Source: Christensenella sp. UBA2853
Lineage (GTDB): Bacteria > Bacillota > Clostridia > Christensenellales > Aristaeellaceae
DNA: 13,361 bases
Direction: 5' to 3'
NCBI GenBank assembly: GCA_002350845.1
Contig: DEFL01000012.1
Location: forward strand, 1 to 13,361
A program made the position numbers and the translations under genes. Of this stretch, positions 8,401 through 13,361 are shown one piece after another. Positions within the stretch are counted from its first letter, which is position 1, and each line of letters opens with the position of its first letter. Below the pieces are notes generated by a model. It saw only the letters and a program-made list of their open reading frames with translations. It made no database searches and was not told the origin of the DNA.

Positions 8401-8555
8401 TCAAGCAAGATAAACTGGGAACTTCACCATACACATTCCTTGGGCAGGCAACATATGTCAGACATACAGGAAGCAAACCGATGAGTATTATTTGGCATCT
8501 GGAAAAGCCGATACCGGCGAAATATCTCAGACGGATACAACAGGTGGTCGGATAA
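5427..8555 (+). CDS. HKD (PLD-like) nuclease / SF2 helicase / DUF3427 fusion protein
   Basis: This is a 1042-residue three-part protein. Residues about 115-285 form a phospholipase-D-like nuclease domain with one HKD half-site (H217, K219 in RLHAKTYVF; S236, N238 in GSSNLT), as in the HKD-family nuclease COG3886. Residues about 305-660 are an SSL2/RAD25-type SF2 helicase. Walker A is ATGTGKT (340-346), motif II is DETHH (436-440), motif III is LTATPERMDG (461-470) and motif VI is QQLGRGLR (642-649). Residues about 735-1040 match DUF3427 (GNRYINHERQGSRVLLFVREFKQD, then a C-terminal YVRHTGSKPMSIIWHLEKP). Such fusions are often found in defence islands. Activity is inferred: ATP-driven translocation or unwinding coupled to DNA cleavage, with DUF3427 perhaps sensing target or partner. 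Ribosome binding site GGAGG at 5413-5417 supports the ATG. All motifs look intact. Confidence 0.9.
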   Translation: MLKPGLYEQIVNQAISTELISVSEQCKSVEKLDREEAPQALAGYVAENVRMTLEAMSADTDEQIALVNELLHVLAAKRGEVTEHYVDSKAERLLQIMDAEDPKKITGMTAAKLPRPETPMAVSSLFTGAAHEPKMYAELKKEMASADRIDMLVSFIKWSGLRLMINELRDFCMRGGQLRVITTSYMGATEVKAVDELALLPNAKVKVSYDTERTRLHAKTYVFYRETGFTTAYVGSSNLTNAAMSDGLEWNLKLTAVDQPDTLRKINATFDSYWNSNEFEDYTIDDHARLAEALKGESRIDNDKPYMFDIRPYPYQQAILDQLQAEREVRGFYRNLLVAATGTGKTVIAAMDYRNWRATHPKENNRLLFIAHREEILRQSRKVFQGVLKDPNFGELWVGSTGAQSLDNLFISVQTMNSKKLWMRVPADYYQFIVIDETHHAAADSYAEALEVFKPKVLLGLTATPERMDGKSILRFYDNRIAAEIRLPEAIERKLLCPFQYFGVSDTIDLNELKWARGGYDRTELSNIYTISGLIAQRRANHVIECMYRYVSDMETVKALGFCVSVQHAHFMADWFNSHNVPSIALDGSTVDEVRKKARDLLVKGDVRVIFVVDLYNEGVDIPEVNTVLFLRPTESLTIFIQQLGRGLRLSEGKDCLTVLDFIGAANRRYNFEEKFVALLEDGHRNVKEEIERGFPGTPKGCYIQLEKKATQAILENISRSFRGHTELVNQLRVFTEESGLELSFSAFLEWYHLSPGDIYSKRVTFSRLCVEAGIRPDFKEQIEETLSKIMYRFAAFDSRRWIQFLLDILGRLDDVDFARLSSFEQRMLQMFYMTIWDSYAEDWNSDDVLERLYDLADSPVMLQELIDMLRYQYDHIDFVDSTTDLGFDCPLDVHCTYTQRQLLAALDYKNYSAMRQGVLYLPDKKIDVFLITLNKSEKEYSPTTMYEDYAISSNYFHWQSQSTTSADSVTGNRYINHERQGSRVLLFVREFKQDKLGTSPYTFLGQATYVRHTGSKPMSIIWHLEKPIPAKYLRRIQQVVG

Positions 8556-8594
8556 CATATCTATTATTTCAAAAAAGAGGAATGCTCGATATAG

Positions 8595-9242
8595 ATAGGT
8601 AAGATTCTGCAGCTATCTGCGGAAGGCTATCCCAATGCCAACAGCCGTGTGCTTGCACCCATCACAGTGGAAAAGGAAGCCGAACCGCGCATCTGCGCCA
8701 CTTCCGGCTACAACGGTCTGGTCATGTTCCCGAAATTCGGCGACAACACCATCAAGGATGAAGCCACCCTGCGCCGCGTGCTCGCCTTCATGGATGCGCT
8801 GTGCACGAGCGAATATCAGGATTTCATCAACTTCGGCCTGGAAGGCGTTCACTATGAAGTGGCAGACGGTGTCCGTACCCTGCTGACCAGTGAAAGCGGC
8901 AACAAAGTCCTGGATGCAGCCCGCGGCGATATCGGCCAGATTCTGCCCTTTGCCGCCTACATCCGCCGCGACGATGACTCCGATATGCTCAGGGACCTCT
9001 ATGACCAGATCGAAGCACGTGAAGCCTGGGCTGTTCTGGACGACTCGGTCGGCCTCAAATCCGCGACCTACAATGAGCTGTCCAGCGAGCTCGATCCCCT
9101 CATGATGGACGCGGCCGTGAACTTTGTGACCGGCGCGATCACCGAGGACGATTACCGTGCCGCTTTTCAGGACTGGCTGGCCTTCGGTGGTCAGGACGTG
9201 CTGGATGAATTCACTTCTGCCTATGAAACCTACAAAAAGTAA
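8595..9242 (+). pseudogene. C-terminal remnant of a sugar ABC transporter substrate-binding protein (LplA-like)
   Basis: The frame opens after a stop at 8592 and runs 215 codons to TAA. No start codon with a ribosome binding site is present; the first candidate is a GTG at 8649 inside conserved sequence. The protein matches the C-terminal part of family-1 LplA-type lipoproteins: SGYNGLVMFPK, then FINFGLEGVHYEVADG, and the helical DEATLRRVLAFMDALCTS and FVTGAITEDDYRAAFQDWLA. Full-length members are about 450-550 residues with an N-terminal lipobox, so more than half is missing. The break coincides with the edge of the AT-rich island, and codon use here is GC-rich like the flanking locus. The gene was therefore probably truncated by island arrival or a linked deletion. 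The lost 5' part was not found elsewhere in the window. Confidence 0.8.
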
Positions 9243-9267
9243 GCTGCATCTCTTCGCATAAAGTCCG

Positions 9268-9301
9268 GGGGCCGGACAGTCCTTCTGTTCCGGCCCCGTT
9301 T
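9268..9301 (+). terminator. intrinsic terminator after the binding-protein remnant
   Basis: GGGGCCGGACAG pairs with CTGTTCCGGCCCC (one bulged T) and is followed by GTTT. The T run is short. It sits only 18 bases before the GH28 ATG, so it may attenuate rather than stop read-through into that gene; no separate promoter for GH28 is visible. Confidence 0.65.
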
Positions 9302-9319
9302 CAGAAATGGGGTTGTGTC

Positions 9320-10897
9320 ATGGCTTTTGAAGTCCCTTCCTATCCTGAGCTCGGTCATGTGTATCCGGGCGACTATGACCCGGTCATCCCGTATGACGCG
9401 TATATTCCCTCCCGGCCGCTCCCGGAAGGGGAGTTTGTCGTGGACATCCGGGACTGCGGGGCCCTGGGCGACGGGAAAACGCTCTGCACAAAGGCATTCC
9501 GGCAGGCTGCGGAAACACTCCGCGCGCGGGGCGGCGGGACGCTGCTGGTGCGGGAAGGCACGTATGTGACGGGGACCTTCACGCTGCCGGACCATACGAC
9601 CCTGTTCGTGGCCCCGGACGCGGAGATCCGGGCTTCCCGAAACGCGGAGGATCTTCTGCAGTCGGGGGAGCCCCTGCATCCAGGGGAATCCTTTCCCGGC
9701 GCGCTTGTGCACGTGAAAGGCGCGTCCCATGTCCGCATCACCGGAGGCGGCAGGATTTCCGGGAGCGGGGAATGGTATGTGCATGAACCGAAGGAAAAGC
9801 CGCTTCTGCAGCCGCATTTCGTGACGAGGCTGCCCTCGCGTGAGGAAAAGGACAGGATCAACAGCGTGCCGGGCACCGTGCGCACCCTCTACCGTGAGCG
9901 GATCCGCTATGTGGATGACCGGTACGGCGGGGGAAAACCTGCGCTGCGCCGGCCGTCATATATGGTCTGGCTGGAAAAATGCACAGATGTGGAAGTGGAC
10001 GGGATTGTGCTGCATGACGCGATGTGCTGGACGCTGAACCTGGATACCTGCGACCGGGTGCGGGTGCATGATCTGGTGATCGATGACAACCGCCATGTCG
10101 CGAATACAGACGGGATCGACATCACCGGAAGCTCGGATGTGGAGATCCGGCACTGCCATATCTCCTGCGCGGATGACGGGATTGTGCTGAAAAACCCGCT
10201 CCATACCGGGCGTGCGATGCGGAATGTCCATGTCTCGGACTGCACGATCGGGACGGTCATGAACGCCCTGAAAATCGGGACGGAAACCGTGCATCCCATC
10301 GAGCATGTGCTCATTGAGCACTGCACGCTCCGGCTGACGGATATCTACCCGGGCTCTGTTTCCGGCATCTCCATTGAATCCTGTGACGGAAGCTGGGTGC
10401 AGGATGTCACGGTGCGGGATATCCGGATGGACCATGTCCTGTGTCCCATCTATCTTTGCCTGAATATGCGCAACCGCACCGGCGACCCGTATACGGATGT
10501 CCCGGATGAAAACCGCTACTGGGGCGGGGGGATTGAGAATATCCGCATCGAGCGCGTCACAGCCCGCGATGCCGAGCTCCCGTGCATTCTCACCGGGTTT
10601 CAGACCGGCAACCGCAGGGGAGATACGATCCGGCGCGCGCCGTATGATGTGACGATCCGGCAGGTGGAAATCACCTACAGGGACAATCAGGAGGAGCTCC
10701 GCATCCCCGATGAGATTCCGGAGTTCCTGACGGATTATCCCGAAAGCAATGCGCACGGGGATGTCAGTGCTTGCGGGATCTGGGCCCGCCATGTGGATCA
10801 GCTGTGCGTGGAGGATGTCCGGGTCACGCCGAGGAGCTGCAATACACGCCCGGTTTTCCGGTTTGAGGATGTCCGGATGAAGGAAAACAGGGACTGA
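9320..10897 (+). CDS. GH28-fold polygalacturonase-like protein
   Basis: This is a 525-residue right-handed beta-helix protein. Residues about 39-90 carry the pectate-lyase-superfamily opening (DIRDCGALGDGKTLCTKAFRQAAETL, with GGGTLLVREGTYVTG). The GH28 acids are visible: D264 in NTDGID (262-267) and D285-D286 in CADDGIVLK. The usual His-Gly of GH28 is not obvious: where it is expected the sequence reads GTVMNALKIGTE (311-322), with MN at 314-315 and K318 in place of the family's later basic motif. GH28 enzymes hydrolyse polygalacturonan or rhamnogalacturonan backbones. Substrate and activity here are open, and a divergent rhamnogalacturonan-acting subfamily is possible. There is no signal peptide, so a cytoplasmic role on imported oligomers is likely. 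The ribosome binding site is weak (GGGG, 9309-9312). It probably belonged to one operon with the truncated binding protein. Confidence 0.82.
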   Translation: MAFEVPSYPELGHVYPGDYDPVIPYDAYIPSRPLPEGEFVVDIRDCGALGDGKTLCTKAFRQAAETLRARGGGTLLVREGTYVTGTFTLPDHTTLFVAPDAEIRASRNAEDLLQSGEPLHPGESFPGALVHVKGASHVRITGGGRISGSGEWYVHEPKEKPLLQPHFVTRLPSREEKDRINSVPGTVRTLYRERIRYVDDRYGGGKPALRRPSYMVWLEKCTDVEVDGIVLHDAMCWTLNLDTCDRVRVHDLVIDDNRHVANTDGIDITGSSDVEIRHCHISCADDGIVLKNPLHTGRAMRNVHVSDCTIGTVMNALKIGTETVHPIEHVLIEHCTLRLTDIYPGSVSGISIESCDGSWVQDVTVRDIRMDHVLCPIYLCLNMRNRTGDPYTDVPDENRYWGGGIENIRIERVTARDAELPCILTGFQTGNRRGDTIRRAPYDVTIRQVEITYRDNQEELRIPDEIPEFLTDYPESNAHGDVSACGIWARHVDQLCVEDVRVTPRSCNTRPVFRFEDVRMKENRD

Positions 10898-10941
10898 ACA
10901 GGAAGGCATCCGGCCAGCGCAACGAAGAGAATACGACACAT

Positions 10942-10978
10942 GAAAAAGCAGGAGACATGCAAAATCTCCTGCTTTTTC
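10942..10978. terminator. bidirectional terminator between convergent genes
   Basis: GAAAAAGCAGGAGA (10942-10955) pairs perfectly with TCTCCTGCTTTTTC (10965-10978). The U-rich arm on each strand allows it to end both the rightward GH28 gene and the leftward HD gene. Confidence 0.88.
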
Positions 10979-10998
10979 CGTATGCTCAGGGCTGCGCG

Positions 10999-11568
10999 TC
11001 AGCGATCGAGCAGATAGGTGGCGGCTTCATCGGCCACATGGATGATCCAGGCCAGAGGGAAGGCCTGGTAAGCGCTGCTGGTTTCCCGGACAGAGTCCCC
11101 GCCGGAGGTGGCGCCCATATGGCAGTTGATCGCGGCAGCCTCATCGGTCTTCAGCTTCATGAACTGCTGGACGAGGAAGACGGACTTGGAACCGTGCCCG
11201 CCAAAGCAGTATTTTTCCTCAATGATGTAGCAGGGAACCTGCTGCCACACGCCGTCGATTTTCTGATTCCGGAAATCCTCTTTATAGAAATTCACCTTGC
11301 AGAGATCGTGGAAGAGTGCGGAAATGACGACACTTTCCTCGGACAGGTCCAGTCCATATGCGGAGATCGCCTTTTTCGCCATGGAATAGACGTCCAGGGA
11401 ATGCTCGCACAGTCCGCCTTTATATGCGCCGTGGAAGCGTGTACTGGCAGGCGCGGTGAAAAAATCGGACCGCAGCAGCCAGTTCAGAAGGTCCTCTAGT
11501 CCCTCGCGGTGGATATTTTCCCTGCATAACGTCAGAAATTCCTGTTTCTGTTTTTCAAGATCCGGCAT
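10999..11568 (-). CDS. HD-domain phosphohydrolase family protein
   Basis: This is a 189-residue leftward protein with the HD metal-site pattern: H56 in GGLCEHSLDVY, the H87-D88 doublet in ALFHDLCKV, H125 in FGGHGSKS, H150, and D180 in IIHVADEAATY. HD proteins of this size are metal-dependent phosphohydrolases acting on nucleotides or nucleic acids; the substrate is unknown. The segment SDFFTAPASTRFHGAYKGGLCEHS resembles a widespread Bacillota family often annotated only as HD-domain hydrolase. There is no signal peptide, so it is cytoplasmic. A GAGGT upstream of the ATG serves as ribosome binding site. It is the only leftward gene in the window and points away from the DnaA-box-like arrays. 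A TGTTGATAA (11568-11576) overlaps its start. Confidence 0.85.
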   Translation of the reverse strand: MPDLEKQKQEFLTLCRENIHREGLEDLLNWLLRSDFFTAPASTRFHGAYKGGLCEHSLDVYSMAKKAISAYGLDLSEESVVISALFHDLCKVNFYKEDFRNQKIDGVWQQVPCYIIEEKYCFGGHGSKSVFLVQQFMKLKTDEAAAINCHMGATSGGDSVRETSSAYQAFPLAWIIHVADEAATYLLDR

Positions 11569-11622
11569 GTTGATAACCTCATTTCAGGATGATGCGGCCG
11601 TGGGGAAGACGGCACAGAGACC

Positions 11623-11643
11623 ACAGACTGTGTACAGACTGTG
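11623..11643 (+). repeat. tandem 10-bp direct repeat
   Basis: ACAGACTGTG occurs at 11623-11632 and again at 11634-11643, one base apart. The second copy runs into the first clear box (TGTGGAAAA, 11640-11648) of the leftward-oriented DnaA-box-like array. Confidence 0.55.
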
Positions 11644-11693
11644 GAAAACCTTTGGGAGAATTTGTGGAAGAGATGTGGACAAATTGTGGATAA
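11629..11693 (-). promoter_or_regulatory. array of DnaA-box-like 9-mers, leftward orientation
   Basis: Reading the forward strand, TGTGGAAAA (11640), TGTGGAAGA (11663), TGTGGACAA (11674) and TGTGGATAA (11685) occur. The last is the exact complement of the DnaA box TTATCCACA. The last three are spaced exactly 11 bp, and a degenerate TGTGTACAG (11629) is 11 bp before the first. Near-helical spacing of same-orientation boxes is the pattern expected for cooperative DnaA loading. Origin function is inferred, not shown. Confidence 0.6.
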
Positions 11694-11715
11694 GCATCAT
11701 GAGTTCTGTCAGACT

Positions 11716-11921
11716 GTATCCACGGGATGACGTTTTTGTCCATTCTGATTCCCAGGCTTTCCAGACAGGCGTGCTCATCACCTTCTGCTGCTTTTGCCCG
11801 GGGCGGAGGAATCCCTGCCATGATACCAGAAAAAAGCAGAAGCGCCAAGATGCGCACAGAATATCCACAGGATATCCACAACGGTGCAAAATATCCACCA
11901 TGTATCAACAAACTATCCACA
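11716..11921 (+). promoter_or_regulatory. array of DnaA-box-like 9-mers, rightward orientation
   Basis: One isolated GTATCCACG (11716) is followed by ATATCCACA (11861), ATATCCACA (11872), ATATCCACC (11891), GTATCAACA (11902) and CTATCCACA (11913). Steps are 11, 19, 11 and 11 bp. Most differ from TTATCCACA at one or two positions. Together with the leftward array about 170 bp away, this forms two opposed box clusters in a gap between divergent genes. No dnaA, dnaN, rpmH or gidA-type neighbour is present, and no clear AT-rich unwinding element adjoins it. A secondary DnaA-binding locus or an origin separated from dnaA are both possible. Confidence 0.6.
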
Positions 11922-12173
11922 AGAGCGGGCCGGGAGGAAGGCACTTCAGAGCGCGAGTCCCTTGAGGCTGCGCAGGATTTCCTCAATCACTTCAAGCTGC
12001 AGCTGTTCGAAAAGCGCACAGATATGCGAAGCACTTTTTTACCTGAGGCGCTGCGTGTGTCCATCGGCAACCCGGAGAAAAACGCAGAGAAGGCAGAAGT
12101 GCGGATCAGAAAAGGGCCGCCGCATGATATGACCTGCAGAAGAAATAAAGAAGGGCGTAAAATTAAAAAAGCA
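11922..12173. other. intergenic stretch with no recognised gene
   Basis: I see no supported gene here. A leftward frame ending at 11946 encodes a helix-like peptide (LFEQLQLEVIEEILRSLKG) but has a stop upstream and no start codon with a ribosome binding site. An A-rich patch (about 12139-12170) precedes the promoter-like element at 12174. Confidence 0.4.
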
Positions 12174-12202
12174 CTGCCAGCCGCTGGAAGCGTGCGTATC
12201 AA
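12174..12202 (+). promoter_or_regulatory. CTGCCA-N17-TATCAA element, copy 1
   Basis: CTGCCA (12174-12179) and TATCAA (12197-12202) are separated by exactly 17 bp, within the longer conserved GCACTGCCAG and GTGCGTATCAA. The spacer centre differs among the three copies while the edges are kept, which is what a promoter family shows. It lies about 60 bases before ATG 12264. Confidence 0.65.
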
Positions 12203-12263
12203 TATCCGGCAGCACAAAGCGCTCCAATGAAGAATATGATGATTTTACTGGAGGATAAAGAAT

Positions 12264-12782
12264 ATGAGTAATGTAAACACGAACTGCAAAATGGGCCATC
12301 CTGTTGCTGGTATTGTACTGGGTATTGCCGGGATTGCCGTGTCGCTTCTTCTGACGCTGATGTTCGGCGTGATCGCCGGAGCTGTTGCTGCCGGTCTGGG
12401 CATTTTTGCCGCAGTCCTGGGCATCTACGCCCGCAGGCATGGCCGCCGCGGCATAGGCGCAATTGTCGCCGGTGTGATGGCCGTCATCCTTGCTGTCACC
12501 ATGACCTTCTCGACCGTGACCATCCTGACGGGCATGAAGCAGACGGCCCAGGCCGCCGGCATCGCCCCGACCTTTGCAAAATGCGTGGACAATCCCTACA
12601 TGGGCGTGGCCGGTATCGCCGCCAATGCCATGAGGGTTCAGAACGAAACCGATGCTGTCAAGACGATCCAGGGCGAAATGGAAGCACTGAGAGTCTATAT
12701 GGACAAAAACGGCACGACCGTTTCCAGCAGCGTCTCTGTGCAGACCTCTTCTGTTGTGGAAGTCAACGGCGTCGTCCGCTGA
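12264..12782 (+). CDS. small multi-pass membrane protein
   Basis: This is a 172-residue protein of unrecognised family. Predicted membrane segments lie at about 13-33, 35-55 and 63-89 (Gly/Ala/Val/Ile-rich, with the basic loop YARRHGRRG at 55-63). A polar tail follows at 90-172 with helices and a Ser/Thr/Val-rich end. GHPVAGIVLGIAGI at the start resembles short DUF4190-like membrane proteins of gut Bacillota. The ribosome binding site GGAGG (12250-12254) and the leader end GGAGGATAAAGAAT closely match those of the double-glycine LysM gene downstream. Both genes also share the same promoter-like element, so they are probably co-regulated. Function is unknown; immunity or export partner of the LysM protein is a speculation from neighbourhood only. 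Confidence 0.72.
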   Translation: MSNVNTNCKMGHPVAGIVLGIAGIAVSLLLTLMFGVIAGAVAAGLGIFAAVLGIYARRHGRRGIGAIVAGVMAVILAVTMTFSTVTILTGMKQTAQAAGIAPTFAKCVDNPYMGVAGIAANAMRVQNETDAVKTIQGEMEALRVYMDKNGTTVSSSVSVQTSSVVEVNGVVR

Positions 12783-12802
12783 TCCATTCAGGAATCCTGA
12801 TT

Positions 12803-12830
12803 CCCTGCCTGCGGGCAGGGTTTTTCTTTT
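12803..12830 (+). terminator. intrinsic terminator
   Basis: CCCTGCC (12803-12809), loop TGCG, GGCAGGG (12814-12820), then TTTTTCTTTT. It ends the membrane protein transcript, so the LysM gene downstream needs its own promoter, in line with the copy-2 element at 12955. Confidence 0.9.
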
Positions 12831-12954
12831 CCTGCCGGCGCGGGATGCGCCGCGGCATTCCGGGAAAACAGTGCCCCTGGGCATACGCAGGCGGTGCGTG
12901 CGCGGGATGATGAAAATGCATCAAAAAAATGTCTGCAAAAAAAGCTGAAGCGCA

Positions 12955-12983
12955 CTGCCAGAGGGAAAAAACGTGCGTATCAA
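12955..12983 (+). promoter_or_regulatory. CTGCCA-N17-TATCAA element, copy 2
   Basis: CTGCCA (12955-12960) and TATCAA (12978-12983) again have a 17-bp spacer, in the context GCACTGCCAG and CGTGCGTATCAACA. A hairpin, TGAAAGC/GCTTTCA (12988-13006), would lie at the very 5' end of the transcript. ATG 13050 follows 66 bases after the element. Confidence 0.7.
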
Positions 12984-13049
12984 CAAATGAAAGCGAGATG
13001 CTTTCAAATCAAAATGATGAAATTGCTCAAAGAGCAGGAGGATAAGAAC

Positions 13050-13316
13050 ATGACTGAGAATATGATGGACATCGGCAATATCGAATTTGGCGAAGAACTG
13101 ACCCTCGACGAAATGAACGAAATCTCCGGTGGTGCTTTTAAGAAGCCCGCTGCCAAGGCCGGCTACACGATCTATCAGATCAAGGCCCATGACACCCTGA
13201 TCCGCATTGCCAACAAGTTCGGCATCAAGAGCTACAGGGAAATCCTCAAGTGGAACCCCAAGATCACCAACCCGCGCCTCATCCGCACCGGTGATTACCT
13301 GTACATCAAAAAGTAA
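13050..13316 (+). CDS. double-glycine leader peptide fused to a LysM domain
   Basis: This is an 88-residue protein. Residues 1-28 form a bacteriocin-type double-glycine leader: acidic, with LTLDEMNEISGG ending at G27-G28, the cleavage signal read by peptidase-containing (C39) ABC exporters. The predicted mature 60 residues start AFKKPAAKAG. From about Y39 to K87 they form a LysM module: YTIYQIKAHDTLIRIANKFGI, then ILKWNPKI and LIRTGDYLYIKK. LysM domains bind N-acetylglucosamine-containing glycans such as peptidoglycan or chitin. ATG 13050 is chosen because GGAGG (13037-13041) sits 8 bases upstream and the leader then starts cleanly; the frame is open further upstream without such support. Export through a C39 transporter to bind the cell wall is inferred. 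No exporter gene lies in the window. A wall-targeting bacteriocin, a signal or a wall-attached adhesin are alternatives. Confidence 0.85.
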   Translation: MTENMMDIGNIEFGEELTLDEMNEISGGAFKKPAAKAGYTIYQIKAHDTLIRIANKFGIKSYREILKWNPKITNPRLIRTGDYLYIKK

Positions 13317-13324
13317 GAAAGCAA

Positions 13325-13353
13325 CTGCCATCCCGGGAGGATGTGCGTATCAA
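13325..13353 (+). promoter_or_regulatory. CTGCCA-N17-TATCAA element, copy 3 (at the window edge)
   Basis: CTGCCA (13325-13330) and TATCAA (13348-13353) with a 17-bp spacer, in the context GCAACTGCCA and GTGCGTATCAACACATGAA. It begins only 9 bases after the LysM stop and nothing follows within the window. By analogy with the other two copies, another small gene should start some 60 bases beyond it. Confidence 0.65.
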
Positions 13354-13361
13354 CACATGAA

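Noticed and set aside
9956..10939. 327-codon leftward frame opposite the GH28 gene
   Set aside because: Composition is that of an antisense shadow (Asp-Ile/His-rich). It also runs through the terminator region, and GH28 motifs are clear on the other strand.
11946..12041. Leftward helix-like peptide (ICALFEQLQLEVIEEILRSLKGLAL) ending at a TGA
   Set aside because: The frame has a stop only a few codons upstream and no start codon with a ribosome binding site. At most it is a degraded fragment.
12039..12884. Long leftward open frame opposite the membrane protein gene
   Set aside because: His/Gly/Asp/Arg-rich low-complexity translation typical of the antisense of a GC-rich gene. The rightward gene has a ribosome binding site, membrane segments and a terminator.
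12894..13049. Upstream extension of the LysM gene frame to a GTG at 12894
   Set aside because: The extension would translate the promoter-like element and a Lys/Arg-rich stretch. The ATG at 13050 has a well-placed GGAGG and gives a proper double-glycine leader.

Overview
The window looks like accessory chromosome of a Gram-positive, probably gut-dwelling Bacillota. The evidence is strong AGGAGG-type ribosome binding sites, U-tailed hairpin terminators, a LplA-like sugar-binding protein remnant, plant-cell-wall glycosidases, a NADase-type glycan-binding domain and a double-glycine leader peptide. Erysipelotrichia or Clostridia are plausible, but nothing here fixes genus or family. No rRNA, tRNA, CRISPR array or intact transposase was seen.

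Left part (1-4265): a possible gene tail and its terminator, a GH43-type glycosidase (346-1239), an unusual self-complementary intergenic element (1277-1334), a 780-residue secreted protein ending in a NADase-type glycan-binding domain (1398-3740), and a small hypothetical protein (3803-4021). Two 25-bp direct repeats (4040-4064 and 4230-4254) follow, and the second lies right at the edge of a more AT-rich island.

Island (about 4264-8600): an HNH endonuclease (4370-5086) and a 1042-residue HKD-nuclease/SF2-helicase/DUF3427 fusion (5427-8555), each with its own promoter candidate and separated by a strong terminator. This has the look of defence cargo. Directly after it comes only the C-terminal part of a sugar ABC transporter binding protein (8595-9242), which suggests that arrival of the island, or a linked deletion, destroyed that gene. 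A GH28-fold pectinase-like protein (9320-10897) follows. GH43, GH28 and the broken binding protein together suggest a pectin or arabinan utilisation locus that was interrupted.

Right part (10942-13361): a bidirectional terminator separates GH28 from a leftward HD-domain hydrolase (10999-11568). The 11569-12263 gap holds two opposed arrays of DnaA-box-like 9-mers spaced at 11 bp, including one perfect box. This is a candidate replication origin or DnaA-binding control locus, and the flanking genes diverge from it. Next is a cassette of small genes: a multi-pass membrane protein (12264-12782) and a protein with a bacteriocin-type double-glycine leader fused to a LysM domain (13050-13316). Each is preceded by the same promoter-like element, CTGCCA-N17-TATCAA. 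A third copy at 13325-13353 predicts another co-regulated gene just beyond the window. The LysM double-glycine protein, the three-copy element and the DnaA-box arrays are the most novel content.
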